Assembly: GCA_026418175.1 (NCBI GenBank)
Contig: JAOABX010000005.1
Coordinates: 85,989-149,988 of the forward strand
Direction: 5' to 3'
DNA: 64,000 nucleotides
Source: Flavobacteriales bacterium
GTDB taxonomy: Bacteria; Bacteroidota; Bacteroidia; CAIKAF01
Shown here: positions 35,257-44,992 of the stretch, piece after piece
Layout: every line of letters begins with the position of its first letter
Position numbering within the stretch: the first letter of the stretch is position 1
Translations under genes and position numbers: made by a program
The notes under the pieces: model-generated
What the model was told of the DNA's origin: nothing
Database searches by the model: none
The model's input: only the letters and a program-made list of their open reading frames with translations

Positions 35257-38200
35257 TTATTTTATAACCACTTTCTGCACGGTTCCATGTTTTTGTTCTC
35301 TAATGAAATACATGCCTGCAGGTAATAATACTTTTACCTCGTATGGATAGGAATAAACTTCATAAACTCCTAGCATCTTTCCACTCATATCCATCAGCTC
35401 ATATACTGCTGGCTGAGTTCCCTGAATAAAGAAATGTCCTTCATTCGGATTGGGATAGATACCCCAATGCCAATCTGTATTTTCATCATCCAGAGAAAGC
35501 CCCACAATATCATAACAAGCGGTTGTATCTATACATCCATTAAGTATTACTACAGCAGCATACGAACCATTAGCTGTAGCTGTATATGTTTGTGATACTT
35601 CACCCAAAATAGCTGAATTGTTTGAACAATTTAACCACTGATAAGCAGCTCCACCCTGAAGCGAGGTCAGAACAGTACCTGTTTGTAGTACAGCAGTATT
35701 AGGCATGCTATTTACCATTACCATATGGCTAACCGTTGTATTACAAAGCCCATTATTGACAGTTACCGTATAGTAACCGGCATGGCTTGTAGTAACGCTA
35801 TTTATTACCGGATCTTCCAAATTGGATGTAAAGCCATTGGGCCCACTCCATGTATATGAAACCATGCCAGAAGGTATTGTATTAAATGATAGAGTTTCAC
35901 CTTCACATAGCGGTGATTGGAACGTTACACTTACCTGTGGCCCTTGATAAACATTTACATACAATACATCATTGTCAGTACATCCATAAACGTTTGTTAC
36001 CGTTACAATATAACTTCCTTCCATTAGTTCTGTTGCACTAGGGATACTCGGATTCTGGAGATTTGAGCTATAATTGCTTGGTCCCGTCCATTGATATCCA
36101 GCATATCCAGAAGGAGAAACAGATAATTGAATAGTTTCTCCATCACATACAGCCGTAGTACCGGACACAGTAATATTTGGTCGTGGATAAACTTGCATGA
36201 AGATTGAATCTGTATCAGTACATCCATAAATGTTCATTACGTGTAACACGTAATAACCCGAAGCCAATGTATCCACTTGGGGTATAGAAGGATTTTGCAA
36301 TGGACTATTAAAATTGTTAGGGCCTGTCCATTGATAAGTAGCCATTCCATTAGGTGTTGAAAACAACTGCAGAGTTTGTCCTTCACAGAATACCGTATTG
36401 TTTACAATTGAAATTTGAGGATGTGCGCTTATAAATACTTGTGTTTGAGTACTTGCAGAACATCCATACATATTACTTACTGTAACAAAATAGGTACCTT
36501 GCATGGCTGTAGTAGCAGAGTCAATTATCGGATTTTGGTCTGTAGAGCTAAACCCGTTAGGCCCTGTCCATTGATAATTCATTCCAGCAGGATTTGCAAA
36601 AAGCAATAAGTCATCGCCTACACATAATATAGGAGCGTTTGTTGTTGCATTAGGTAAAGGAGCAGGGTTAACCGTAATGCTAAATGATGTCTGGCTATTA
36701 CATCCGCTAGCATTTGTTGCTGTTAAAAAATATGCCCCAGAATGATACCCTTGCAATCCATAAATCCATGGATTTTGCTGTGTTGATATAAAGCCATTAG
36801 GTCCTGTCCATAAATAATTGCTTGCACCTGAGCCAGCTGTTAGTTGCACACTATCGCCTGCGCAATAATTATTTTGACTATTCAGAATCTGTGCAACCGG
36901 TTGTGTATTTACCTGGATATAAATTGAGTCTTTGGCCGTATAACTACAATTTCCAGTATAGCCTGCCACTAACTTATACCAACCGCTATTTGCAACTTGA
37001 GCCGGACTAATGTACACGTTTTGATTAGTAGATACATATCCTCCGGGACCAGTCCAATTGTAGTAATGTAAATTGCTGGGAGAGGTGTTGATGGTAATTG
37101 CATTGCCCTCACAAATATTATTACTTCCTGATAAATTTAAGGTAAAGCTACCGCCTCCAATATTCACATTAGTTTGTGTTGTAGCACCACATCCATTTGA
37201 ATTAACTGCCTGTACTATATAATTACCGGCATTAGAAATGTTTACCTGATTGATTTGAATCGATTGTGTCGTTGCAGAAAATCCATTAGGCCCAGTCCAT
37301 TGATAAGTTAATCCATTGGGTACCACATTTAAATTTAAGGTATCATTCAAACATAAATTAGTATTCCCTAAAATAGCAATGGTGGGTGAAGGATTTATAC
37401 CACTAACGATTACTGTATCTTTTGAAAAACAGCCTCCTGGATTAGTAGCTGTTACAATGTACATACCATTATGACTAATATTTGATGAAGCAATAACAGG
37501 ATTTTGAGTAGCCGATACAAATCCATTGGGTCCAATCCAACTGTAACTACCGGCGCCCGAAGGATTAGCAAACAGTAAAAGCGACTGGCCTTCACACGTA
37601 GGAATTGTAGCCGAAGCATTTACTACGGGTAAAGGATTAACAAAAACATTAATTAATGCCGAATCCACACATCCCCCAATACCTGTAACGATTACTTTAT
37701 ATTGGGTACTTGTAGTTGGTGACGCCTTGGGATTACTGATACTAGCATTACTTAAACCGGTTACTGGCAACCATTGATATGATACGCCACCATTTACGAA
37801 TAATTGTGCAGAGTCGCCTGTACAAATATTAACATTGTTGCTATACGATGAAATTGGTTGAGGATAATGTTGAATAACAATGCTATTGGTTCGCGTACAA
37901 TTATTCGCATTTGTTACTGTTACAGTATATGTACCCGGATTAGCCACCGTAATGGATTGAGTAGTGGCATATGTATTCCAATAATACAAAGTATCAGCAG
38001 AATTAACCGTAAGCTGCACATTTCCTCCCGGACAGAATATGGTGGGACCACTGCTTGTGATTAAAGGAACTGCTGGTAAATTATGAACTGTTACTTGTAC
38101 AGTATCTTTTGCAATACAATTATTGGAATTAGTAACAGTAACTATATATTGGCCTGATGAGCTAACTGTTATTGCCGAAGTTGTATGGCCGGTGTTCCAT

Positions 38201-40014
38201 TGATAAGAAACAAATCCATTTCCTGCATTGAGGGTTACCTGATTTCCTTGACAGAACGCCAACGGTCCGGATGGATTAATATTTACATTTACTGGTGTTT
38301 GCTGTACTTGTGTAAATGCAGAAAAAACCCCACATCCATTATTGTCTATGGCATATACCCGGTAGTAACCGATTGTATCTGCTTGGTAGGTTTGTCCTGT
38401 TCCAACAATGGTTCCTCCCCTAAACCAAGTGTATGAAGAAAAACCAGGAGTAGCAGTAAAATTTACAATATTACCCGGACAAATTTGTTGAGTGGTATTT
38501 GGAGAAATAGAAACAACCGGAGGACTTGCACATGGTAAAATCTTAACTACTGTTCGAAATACAGGCCCCCATTGATTGTTGGCTCCTTTAACCCGGACAT
38601 TTAGAACCTGAAATCCAGTATCCGGGAAAAAATTCCAGCTCTGCTTAAGCGCTTCTATAGCATTATTAAAATTACCATCTAATGCAAGCAATGGAAACCC
38701 ATTTCCTTGTCCAGGATCGGTATTAAAGAAAAATTCACCCTGTTTTACTAAAATATTTCTTTTCGGTAATGAATCCGTTACTTGCAATATTGTTCTAAAT
38801 ACCGGCCCCCATGTACCTAAGGTATCACGTACCCGAACATGTAAAATATGATTCCCTAATCCAGGTGCAGTCACTGAACGTAAGGCAGTTTCAATCGCAT
38901 CGCTAAAGTTTCCATCAAACGCAAGTAATGGTGTGCCATTACCCGCTCCAGGATCGGTATCAAAAAATAATTCACCGCTTCTAATACGTATTGGACGTTT
39001 GGCTAAAAGATCAGACACATGAATAACCGTTCGAAACGTAGGCCCCCACGTTCCGGCATGGTCTCGCGTTCTAATATGCAATACATGATTACCTAAGCCA
39101 GGTAAACTACCATTTTGTGTTACGCTTTCTACAGCATCATTAAAGTTTCCGTCAAAAGCCAACAAAATATTTCCATTCCCCTGGCCGGGGTCTGTGTTCC
39201 AAAAGTATTCAGCTTGACTTACCCTGATATTGCGAACATTGAGCGGATCGGTAACATTCACGATAGTTCGGAATACAGGCCCCCAAGTACCGGAATGGTC
39301 TTTTACACGAACATGCAGCGCATGCATCCCTATTGATGGTGCTGGGCTATTTCTTACAGCTGCCTCAATAGCATCGTTAAAATTACCATCGAACGCAAGC
39401 ATGATGATTCCATTTCCTGCACCCGGATCATTATCCCAAAACATCTCCGCTTCAGCAATTCTGATATTTCTTACAGATAAAGGATTAACCACATTTACTA
39501 CATGTTTATACGTAGGACCCCATGTACCGTTATTATCCTGAACACGCATATGTAGCACATGCATACCTATAGTTGGCGAAGGTACTATTCCAGATGAAAG
39601 AACTTCAATTGCATCATTAAAACTTCCATCTAAGGCAAGAAATGCCGTACCATTTCCAACACCGGGATCAGTATCCCAAAAAAACTCCCCGGCATTTACA
39701 TTAATACTTCTAAGTGTAAGTGATGTAGTGGTATGAAATACATATCGGAAAACAGGCCCCCAAGTACCCACACTATCCCTAACACGAACATTGAGTGTAT
39801 GAAAACCTGGAGATCCGGGAGATATCCCATTTTTAAACAACGCTTCAATGACTGAATTGATGCTTCCATCCACTGCATTAACGGGAGTGCCAAGACCTAC
39901 ACCGGGATCTGTATCAATGAAATATTCAGCTTGGCGCAATCCGCGTTGGGCTATAGTTGTTCCAAATGCAAACAACCATAACATCCACATGAGTATATAT
40001 TTTTTGGTTGCCAT
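35257..40014 (-). CDS. Giant T9SS-secreted repeat protein (adhesin-like)
   Basis: A 1585-residue exported protein. After the signal peptide (YILMWMLWLFAFGTTIAQ) come six tandem repeats of about 77 residues, each with a DTDPGxGNG motif, a DGNFND motif and a closing GTWGPVFRT. From about residue 495 there are roughly 13 Ig-like/PKD-type modules, most beginning near a conserved Cys (CEGQ, CPGG, CDGE) and several containing YQWTGPNGF followed by VTVTNxxGC. The last 75 residues, starting WGIYPNPNEGHFFIQG and ending in GTVQKVVIK, form the type A T9SS sorting domain. It should be a long surface rod for adhesion or matrix binding. ATG 40014 is preferred over TTG 40020. A beta-helix protein gene lies 55 bases upstream. 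Confidence 0.88.
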   Translation of the reverse strand: MATKKYILMWMLWLFAFGTTIAQRGLRQAEYFIDTDPGVGLGTPVNAVDGSINSVIEALFKNGISPGSPGFHTLNVRVRDSVGTWGPVFRYVFHTTTSLTLRSINVNAGEFFWDTDPGVGNGTAFLALDGSFNDAIEVLSSGIVPSPTIGMHVLHMRVQDNNGTWGPTYKHVVNVVNPLSVRNIRIAEAEMFWDNDPGAGNGIIMLAFDGNFNDAIEAAVRNSPAPSIGMHALHVRVKDHSGTWGPVFRTIVNVTDPLNVRNIRVSQAEYFWNTDPGQGNGNILLAFDGNFNDAVESVTQNGSLPGLGNHVLHIRTRDHAGTWGPTFRTVIHVSDLLAKRPIRIRSGELFFDTDPGAGNGTPLLAFDGNFSDAIETALRSVTAPGLGNHILHVRVRDTLGTWGPVFRTILQVTDSLPKRNILVKQGEFFFNTDPGQGNGFPLLALDGNFNNAIEALKQSWNFFPDTGFQVLNVRVKGANNQWGPVFRTVVKILPCASPPVVSISPNTTQQICPGNIVNFTATPGFSSYTWFRGGTIVGTGQTYQADTIGYYRVYAIDNNGCGVFSAFTQVQQTPVNVNINPSGPLAFCQGNQVTLNAGNGFVSYQWNTGHTTSAITVSSSGQYIVTVTNSNNCIAKDTVQVTVHNLPAVPLITSSGPTIFCPGGNVQLTVNSADTLYYWNTYATTQSITVANPGTYTVTVTNANNCTRTNSIVIQHYPQPISSYSNNVNICTGDSAQLFVNGGVSYQWLPVTGLSNASISNPKASPTTSTQYKVIVTGIGGCVDSALINVFVNPLPVVNASATIPTCEGQSLLLFANPSGAGSYSWIGPNGFVSATQNPVIASSNISHNGMYIVTATNPGGCFSKDTVIVSGINPSPTIAILGNTNLCLNDTLNLNVVPNGLTYQWTGPNGFSATTQSIQINQVNISNAGNYIVQAVNSNGCGATTQTNVNIGGGSFTLNLSGSNNICEGNAITINTSPSNLHYYNWTGPGGYVSTNQNVYISPAQVANSGWYKLVAGYTGNCSYTAKDSIYIQVNTQPVAQILNSQNNYCAGDSVQLTAGSGASNYLWTGPNGFISTQQNPWIYGLQGYHSGAYFLTATNASGCNSQTSFSITVNPAPLPNATTNAPILCVGDDLLLFANPAGMNYQWTGPNGFSSTDQNPIIDSATTAMQGTYFVTVSNMYGCSASTQTQVFISAHPQISIVNNTVFCEGQTLQLFSTPNGMATYQWTGPNNFNSPLQNPSIPQVDTLASGYYVLHVMNIYGCTDTDSIFMQVYPRPNITVSGTTAVCDGETIQLSVSPSGYAGYQWTGPSNYSSNLQNPSIPSATELMEGSYIVTVTNVYGCTDNDVLYVNVYQGPQVSVTFQSPLCEGETLSFNTIPSGMVSYTWSGPNGFTSNLEDPVINSVTTSHAGYYTVTVNNGLCNTTVSHMVMVNSMPNTAVLQTGTVLTSLQGGAAYQWLNCSNNSAILGEVSQTYTATANGSYAAVVILNGCIDTTACYDIVGLSLDDENTDWHWGIYPNPNEGHFFIQGTQPAVYELMDMSGKMLGVYEVYSYPYEVKVLLPAGMYFIREQKHGTVQKVVIK
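35640..38535 (-). repeat. About 13 tandem Ig-like modules inside the giant adhesin gene
   Basis: Protein-level repeats of about 70-90 residues each. Recognisable blocks are an opening Cys-x-Gly (CEGQ, CAGD, CVGD), a central YQWTGPNGF-like strand followed by QNPxI and a closing GxYxVTVTNxxGC. Boundaries are approximate. The last module lacks the opening Cys-Glu-Gly. Confidence 0.8.
38536..39930 (-). repeat. Six tandem DTDPG repeats at the N-terminus of the giant adhesin
   Basis: Six copies of about 230 bases. The variants of the first motif are IDTDPGVGLG, WDTDPGVGNG, WDNDPGAGNG, WNTDPGQGNG, FDTDPGAGNG and FNTDPGQGNG; each copy ends in (G/Q)WGPxF or WGPxY. The acidic, glycine-rich first loop may bind calcium; that is inference. 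Confidence 0.85.
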
Positions 40015-40069
40015 ATTCAAAAAGTTTTAGGATGTTAAACAAAATATACTCCTACCCTTTTGAACAGGC

Positions 40070-41356
40070 TTAACGATCAAATGATTCAGCTCGAATATTC
40101 AATGTTCCGCTTTGAAGTACTGTTCGTGGAGCTCGTACAAAATATACGCGGGCTGAACCAGTAACTGGATAAAAGTTATCCAAGCTGTATGATCCTCCAT
40201 AAACACCTACATCATTTACCGTTAAGTTTAAATCATAATAAACTGGATCCGGATATCCTCCATTGATTCCATCAGAACCCACGTTCATTTGACCAGTAGA
40301 TGTATTTATAGTAGTATTGGAAGTTAGATTATTGGTTCCATTATTAGATAAATTAGAAAATGGGCGATTGGAGTAATTGTAAGAAGCTGCAATTATACCA
40401 GAACTAGTACCAACAATTGATGAATTATTAGAATTATTATTTAATAATATTAAATTATTTAACACATTGGTAGTAGCATTGGATGCATGCCCATTAAACG
40501 TAATTCCATAGGTGTAATATGTAGCAGTTGAATAAACAGTATTATTTACAATAAAGTTTTGGCCAATTGATGAGTTTTTAGCACTATTAATCAAGATACC
40601 TGCAAAATAGTATGAAGAATTATATGTATAAGAGGTGCTTGGAGCAATAATTAAATTATTAGAAACATAAAAAAATTGAGAAGAAGAATTTAAGGTTATA
40701 CCTCTAATATTATCATAACAACAAAAATCTGTAAGATAATTAATCCTATTACCTACAACATATAATGTATCATTGGTTGCAACCCCATCCGTATTTAGAT
40801 AAATAAATGCGCTGGATTGCAAATCAGATGTTGCATCAGCTTTAATTTCATTACCAATTACTTGCCCGTAGCGCAAAGCCACTGACCCATCATTGATTTG
40901 ATTGGATACAACATTTACATTAAAATTGTTATAATCTAAATTAATGTTTCCATCATCCATTCTACAATTCATAATATTTACTTCACAACGTGTACCAGCA
41001 GGGCTATTACCCGAAGCAGTTATATCACCTACTATGTTTCTCATGTGTAAAATAGAAATCTTTCGACCCACCGCAGGGGTTATGGTAATATTCCCCTGCA
41101 TAACCCAAAATGTACCTTCTGCATTTGACAATAGCTGAACGGACTTATTGATTGTTAAGTTTTCGGTATAAGGCACCCCGCCGGCTTTTGGCTGAATAAT
41201 AATGCGATCTCCATCATTAGCTGCAGCTAAAGCAGCTGTTATAGATGAATAACATCCACCACTACCGCTTTCGTTTACACATAAATCTACAGCATTTACT
41301 GAAAATACAATAAATGAAAGAATGAAGGTTGAGATAATTGATACTACATTTTTCAT
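40070..41356 (-). CDS. Secreted right-handed beta-helix protein
   Basis: An exported protein of 428 residues with a signal peptide ending VFSVNA. It starts with a pectate-lyase-like cap (CYSSITAALAAANDGDRIII) and runs on in short Asn-rich turns (VVGNRINYL, YVSNNLIIAPS, NNLILLNNNSNNSS) as in parallel beta-helix proteins. The C-terminus is a short beta-tail (RVYFVRAPRTVLQSGTLNIR) and not a recognisable T9SS domain. No catalytic residues can be assigned. The gap to the giant adhesin gene is 55 bases, and both genes are likely in one transcript. Confidence 0.75.
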   Translation of the reverse strand: MKNVVSIISTFILSFIVFSVNAVDLCVNESGSGGCYSSITAALAAANDGDRIIIQPKAGGVPYTENLTINKSVQLLSNAEGTFWVMQGNITITPAVGRKISILHMRNIVGDITASGNSPAGTRCEVNIMNCRMDDGNINLDYNNFNVNVVSNQINDGSVALRYGQVIGNEIKADATSDLQSSAFIYLNTDGVATNDTLYVVGNRINYLTDFCCYDNIRGITLNSSSQFFYVSNNLIIAPSTSYTYNSSYYFAGILINSAKNSSIGQNFIVNNTVYSTATYYTYGITFNGHASNATTNVLNNLILLNNNSNNSSIVGTSSGIIAASYNYSNRPFSNLSNNGTNNLTSNTTINTSTGQMNVGSDGINGGYPDPVYYDLNLTVNDVGVYGGSYSLDNFYPVTGSARVYFVRAPRTVLQSGTLNIRAESFDR

Positions 41357-41465
41357 AGTAAATAGTTTAAGTTAGTTTATACACAAAAATCACTCGACTA
41401 TTCTTTATTTACTATAATACATATGTAGTATTCGTGTTAAATTTTTCTTATTTATGATTTAAAAT

Positions 41466-42152
41466 TTAATGTTTCCTGATACGTTTTGCCCAATACTCCC
41501 AAAACTCTTTTCTGGTAGTTGAATCTGTAAATATCTTACCAATTACACTTAGATATTGCTTCCATCCGTAAGAAGCATGAGTACCTAATGGTTTAGTTGC
41601 TTTTGATTCTTGTTTTTGTTCTGGTATAACTTTCAAAAACTGATTTTCAAGTTTGCTCAGTTTATCAGCCTGTTCAAAATTCTTTTTAGCTTTTTCAAAA
41701 TATCCTTGTTTTTCAAAGAGTAACCCCAGATTGTTATATGCAATTGCATCATCCGGATCTAATTCAATTGCCTTTTCATAATCGAGAATAGCACCTTCTA
41801 TATCTCCTAGACTATCTTTAATAAAGGCACGGCTAGCATATCGGTAAGGATTTTTCGGTTCAAGTATCACGGCCTTGTCCATATCTAACAGGGCTAGGCT
41901 CTTCTTTCCTAAATGAAAATATATCACACCGCGTTCGCTGAGCAGCATTGCATCATCCGGTGATCTCTGAAGGGCTTTTTCTATTACCTCCAGTGCTTTT
42001 TCCGGCTGCCCCATTCGTAACCAGCACACACACATATAGTACAATACCTCTTTGGGATTTTCTCCACCGTCCAATGCCCAATTTAAAAACTGCATCGCAG
42101 CATTCCATTCAGAAGCCTCCATCTTAATTCTTGCCCGTTCAAGATTTTTCAT
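41466..42152 (-). CDS. Tetratricopeptide repeat protein
   Basis: A 228-residue protein without a signal peptide, built from about four to five TPR units, for example MGQPEKALEVIEKALQRSPD, LGKKSLALLDMDKAVILEP and LGDIEGAILDYEKAIELDPD with YNNLGLLFEKQGYFEKAKKN. The last 60 residues are basic and unrelated to TPR. It is probably a cytosolic scaffold; partner unknown. It is divergent from the COX3-like gene. Confidence 0.88.
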   Translation of the reverse strand: MKNLERARIKMEASEWNAAMQFLNWALDGGENPKEVLYYMCVCWLRMGQPEKALEVIEKALQRSPDDAMLLSERGVIYFHLGKKSLALLDMDKAVILEPKNPYRYASRAFIKDSLGDIEGAILDYEKAIELDPDDAIAYNNLGLLFEKQGYFEKAKKNFEQADKLSKLENQFLKVIPEQKQESKATKPLGTHASYGWKQYLSVIGKIFTDSTTRKEFWEYWAKRIRKH

Positions 42153-42254
42153 AAATTATACAACCAATACATAACAAAACTGTTTATTCATTATCGAATT
42201 TCAAAACATTTCAAAATTTTTTATCTTTCTAGGATTTTATTGAATTTTGATAGT

Positions 42255-42884
42255 ATGATTGACCGGCAGAAAAAAAAAGAAAGCTTAATTCGACTAGCCA
42301 CCTCCGGTAAACTACATCCTTACCAGGTAATGTTATATTTAGGAATGGCTGCCAGCGGATTTCTGTTTCTTATACTTACAACCATGTACGGCCTTCAGCG
42401 ATTTTCTGACGAAAACTCTCGGTTTACTATGGAAATTCCACGGGCATTTATTCTATCTACCTTAATTATGCTGGGTTCTAGCTACACGTTAAAACAGGCT
42501 AAACAATACTTCTTCAATGATTATATTAAAAAATCGGTTACCTATTTATTGTATACATTATTATTAGGTTTTGCTTTTGGAGCAGCTCAAATTTTAGGTT
42601 GGATAGACTTGTATTCAAAAACCCAAAATTCTTTACATCCCAATGTCGCATCTTCTTATGTATATGTAATTTCAGGAATTCACTTTTTTCATGTATTATT
42701 TGGGTTGGGTTATCTCTTGGCCATACTATACAAGACTTACATGCGTGCTAAAGATTTGGTGGCAGAATTAATCATGGTTACCAACCCGTTTGAAAAACGA
42801 AAAATAGATATGTTATCACGCTATTGGCATTATGTTGATGGATTGTGGCTGTTTTTATTTTTAGTGTTTGTCCTTACTTTTTAA
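42255..42884 (+). CDS. Heme-copper oxidase subunit III-like membrane protein, orphan
   Basis: A membrane protein of 209 residues with five hydrophobic helices. YVYVISGIHFFHVLFGLGYL and the C-terminal RYWHYVDGLWLFLFL are hallmarks of cytochrome c oxidase subunit III. The family assembles with subunits I and II at the inner membrane; no other oxidase subunit is near. The N-terminus is basic (MIDRQKKKESLIR). I chose ATG 42255 over TTG 42240. It may be an extra subunit for an oxidase encoded elsewhere or have a separate role. Confidence 0.82.
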   Translation: MIDRQKKKESLIRLATSGKLHPYQVMLYLGMAASGFLFLILTTMYGLQRFSDENSRFTMEIPRAFILSTLIMLGSSYTLKQAKQYFFNDYIKKSVTYLLYTLLLGFAFGAAQILGWIDLYSKTQNSLHPNVASSYVYVISGIHFFHVLFGLGYLLAILYKTYMRAKDLVAELIMVTNPFEKRKIDMLSRYWHYVDGLWLFLFLVFVLTF

Positions 42885-42986
42885 TTTAATGAATGCCATT
42901 TTAATGACTGTAATTGAAAGATTTCACCAACTTTTTTACAACATTGTAAACCGCTTTGTAGTATGTATTCCAAAATTTCTTCTTTG

Positions 42987-42994
42987 TATCTTTG
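42987..42994 (+). promoter_or_regulatory. -7 promoter element of ruvB
   Basis: TATCTTTG matches TAnnTTTG exactly and ends four bases before the ruvB ATG at 42999. I see no TTG at the expected -33 spacing. It would give an mRNA starting at or next to the start codon. Confidence 0.45.
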
Positions 42995-42998
42995 AAAT

Positions 42999-44027
42999 AT
43001 GAATGAGCATTTAGATCCGGGACAGGAACGACTTACTAATACTGAACGAGAAATTGAAAAAGTACTTCGTCCCGTTGAATTTAATGAATTTACAGGGCAG
43101 CAAAAAGTAGTAGATAATCTCCGAATATTTGTAGAGGCTGCTAAACTTCGTGGCGAAGCGCTGGATCATGTATTGTTACATGGACCTCCCGGGCTTGGAA
43201 AAACTACCTTGGCTCACATCATTGCCAACGATTTGGGGGTAGGTATTAAAATCACTTCCGGACCTGTTCTGGAAAAACCGGGAGATTTGGCAGGTTTGCT
43301 CACAAATTTAGAACCGCATGATGTATTATTTATCGATGAAATTCACCGCCTCAGTGCTGTGGTAGAAGAATACCTTTATTCAGCCATGGAGGATTATATG
43401 ATTGATATAATGATTGACTCTGGGCCCAATGCACGAAGTGTTCAAATCTCACTCAACCCTTTCACCTTAGTGGGTGCCACAACACGTTCCGGGTTACTCA
43501 CTGCTCCGCTTCGGGCAAGGTTTGGCATCAATGCTCGATTAGAATACTATGATGAAGAAACCTTAACACGAATTGTAAAACGCTCCTCTTCGATATTAAA
43601 AATTGCTATTCATGATGATGCTGCACACGAAATAGCTCGAAGAAGCCGTGGCACACCGCGTATTGCCAATGCTTTGTTGCGAAGAGTAAGAGACTTTGCT
43701 CAGATTAAAGGTGATGGAAGTATCACTTTTGAAATTGCACAAATGGCACTTACTGCCTTAAATGTAGATCGGTATGGGCTGGATGAAATGGATAATAAAA
43801 TCCTTACCACCATGATTGATAAATTTAAAGGAGGGCCTGTAGGTTTAGGAACCATTGCCACAGCAGTTAGTGAAGATCCTGGCACTATTGAAGAAGTTTA
43901 TGAGCCTTACCTAATTCAAGAAGGATTTATTGTACGCACTCCTCGTGGCCGCATTGTACTTGAAAAGGCATACAAGCACCTGGGCCGTATTCGCCCGCTG
44001 GACAACCCTACCCTATTTGATTTTTGA
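42999..44027 (+). CDS. ruvB: Holliday junction branch migration helicase RuvB
   Basis: The AAA+ motor of the RuvAB complex, 342 residues. [20 protein letters not shown] opens the protein, Walker A is [12 protein letters not shown] (about residue 66), Walker B FIDEIHRL, sensor 1 GATTRSG and the arginine finger region APLRARFG. The C-terminal winged helix ends [15 protein letters not shown]. It converts ATP hydrolysis into branch migration during recombination. Ten bases separate it from queG. Confidence 0.97.
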   Translation: MNEHLDPGQERLTNTEREIEKVLRPVEFNEFTGQQKVVDNLRIFVEAAKLRGEALDHVLLHGPPGLGKTTLAHIIANDLGVGIKITSGPVLEKPGDLAGLLTNLEPHDVLFIDEIHRLSAVVEEYLYSAMEDYMIDIMIDSGPNARSVQISLNPFTLVGATTRSGLLTAPLRARFGINARLEYYDEETLTRIVKRSSSILKIAIHDDAAHEIARRSRGTPRIANALLRRVRDFAQIKGDGSITFEIAQMALTALNVDRYGLDEMDNKILTTMIDKFKGGPVGLGTIATAVSEDPGTIEEVYEPYLIQEGFIVRTPRGRIVLEKAYKHLGRIRPLDNPTLFDF

Positions 44028-44036
44028 TTTTCCGGA

Positions 44037-44960
44037 ATGCAACGCCCCTATCAACTCAGCCTTATTATCAAAAACACAGCCCGAGATTTGGGTTTTGATT
44101 ATTGTGGTATATCCAAAGCTGAATTCATGCAAGATGAAGCCCGGCAATTAGAAGAATGGCTCAATCGTGGCATGCATGGTAAAATGAAATACATGGAAAA
44201 TCATTTTGATAAACGCACAGATCCCACTAAATTGGTTGAAGGTGCAAAGTCGGTCATATCTTTATTATACAATTATTATCCCGAAAAAAAACAACAAGCC
44301 GAAGCTCCACAAATAAGTAAATATGCTTACGGAGAAGATTATCATTTTGTCATAAAAGACAAACTCAAAGAATTGGTTTTTCGCTTGCAAGAACAAATCG
44401 GAAATTTTTACGGAAGAATATTTGTTGACAGTGCCCCAGTGCTAGAAAAAGCCTGGGCCAAACGCAGCGGATTAGGTTGGATTGGCAAACACACCAATCT
44501 TATCAACCGTAACATGGGATCATTTTTTTTTATCGCTGAAATTATTTGTGATTTAGAATGTGAACCTGACAGCCCCATTAAAGACTATTGCGGAACTTGT
44601 ACTCGTTGTATAGACGCCTGTCCAACCGATGCTATTGTACAGCCCTATGTAGTTGATGGAAGCAAATGCATCTCCTATTTCACTATCGAACTCCGTGAAG
44701 AAATTCCACAGGACATGAAAGGAAAATTTGAAAACTGGATGTTTGGCTGCGATATCTGTCAGGATGTTTGCCCGTGGAACCGATTTGCAATGCCACATCA
44801 TGAAACACGCTTTTTACCGAATGAACAGCTTATGCAACTTAGCAAAGAAGAATGGATGGAAATAACAGTTGATGTATTTGATAAATTGTTTAAGAATTCT
44901 CCGCTCAAACGTGCCGGATGGCAAGGCATCCAAAAAAATCTGAAGTTTTTGGACGATTAA
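44037..44960 (+). CDS. queG: Epoxyqueuosine reductase
   Basis: The last enzyme of queuosine biosynthesis in tRNA, reducing epoxyqueuosine with cobalamin and two [4Fe-4S] clusters; 307 residues. The first cluster motif is [16 protein letters not shown] (about 188) and the second [14 protein letters not shown] (about 240). [19 protein letters not shown] and [20 protein letters not shown] also match the family. It follows ruvB directly and is likely cotranscribed. It converges with mpl. Confidence 0.95.
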   Translation: MQRPYQLSLIIKNTARDLGFDYCGISKAEFMQDEARQLEEWLNRGMHGKMKYMENHFDKRTDPTKLVEGAKSVISLLYNYYPEKKQQAEAPQISKYAYGEDYHFVIKDKLKELVFRLQEQIGNFYGRIFVDSAPVLEKAWAKRSGLGWIGKHTNLINRNMGSFFFIAEIICDLECEPDSPIKDYCGTCTRCIDACPTDAIVQPYVVDGSKCISYFTIELREEIPQDMKGKFENWMFGCDICQDVCPWNRFAMPHHETRFLPNEQLMQLSKEEWMEITVDVFDKLFKNSPLKRAGWQGIQKNLKFLDD

Positions 44961-44992
44961 TTAATTCCATCTCATTTAAATAGGTAAGATAT

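Noticed and set aside
41412..41436. AATAC...GTATT palindromic stretch upstream of the beta-helix gene
   Set aside because: AT-rich, imperfect, and no promoter consensus aligns with it; not distinguishable from chance.
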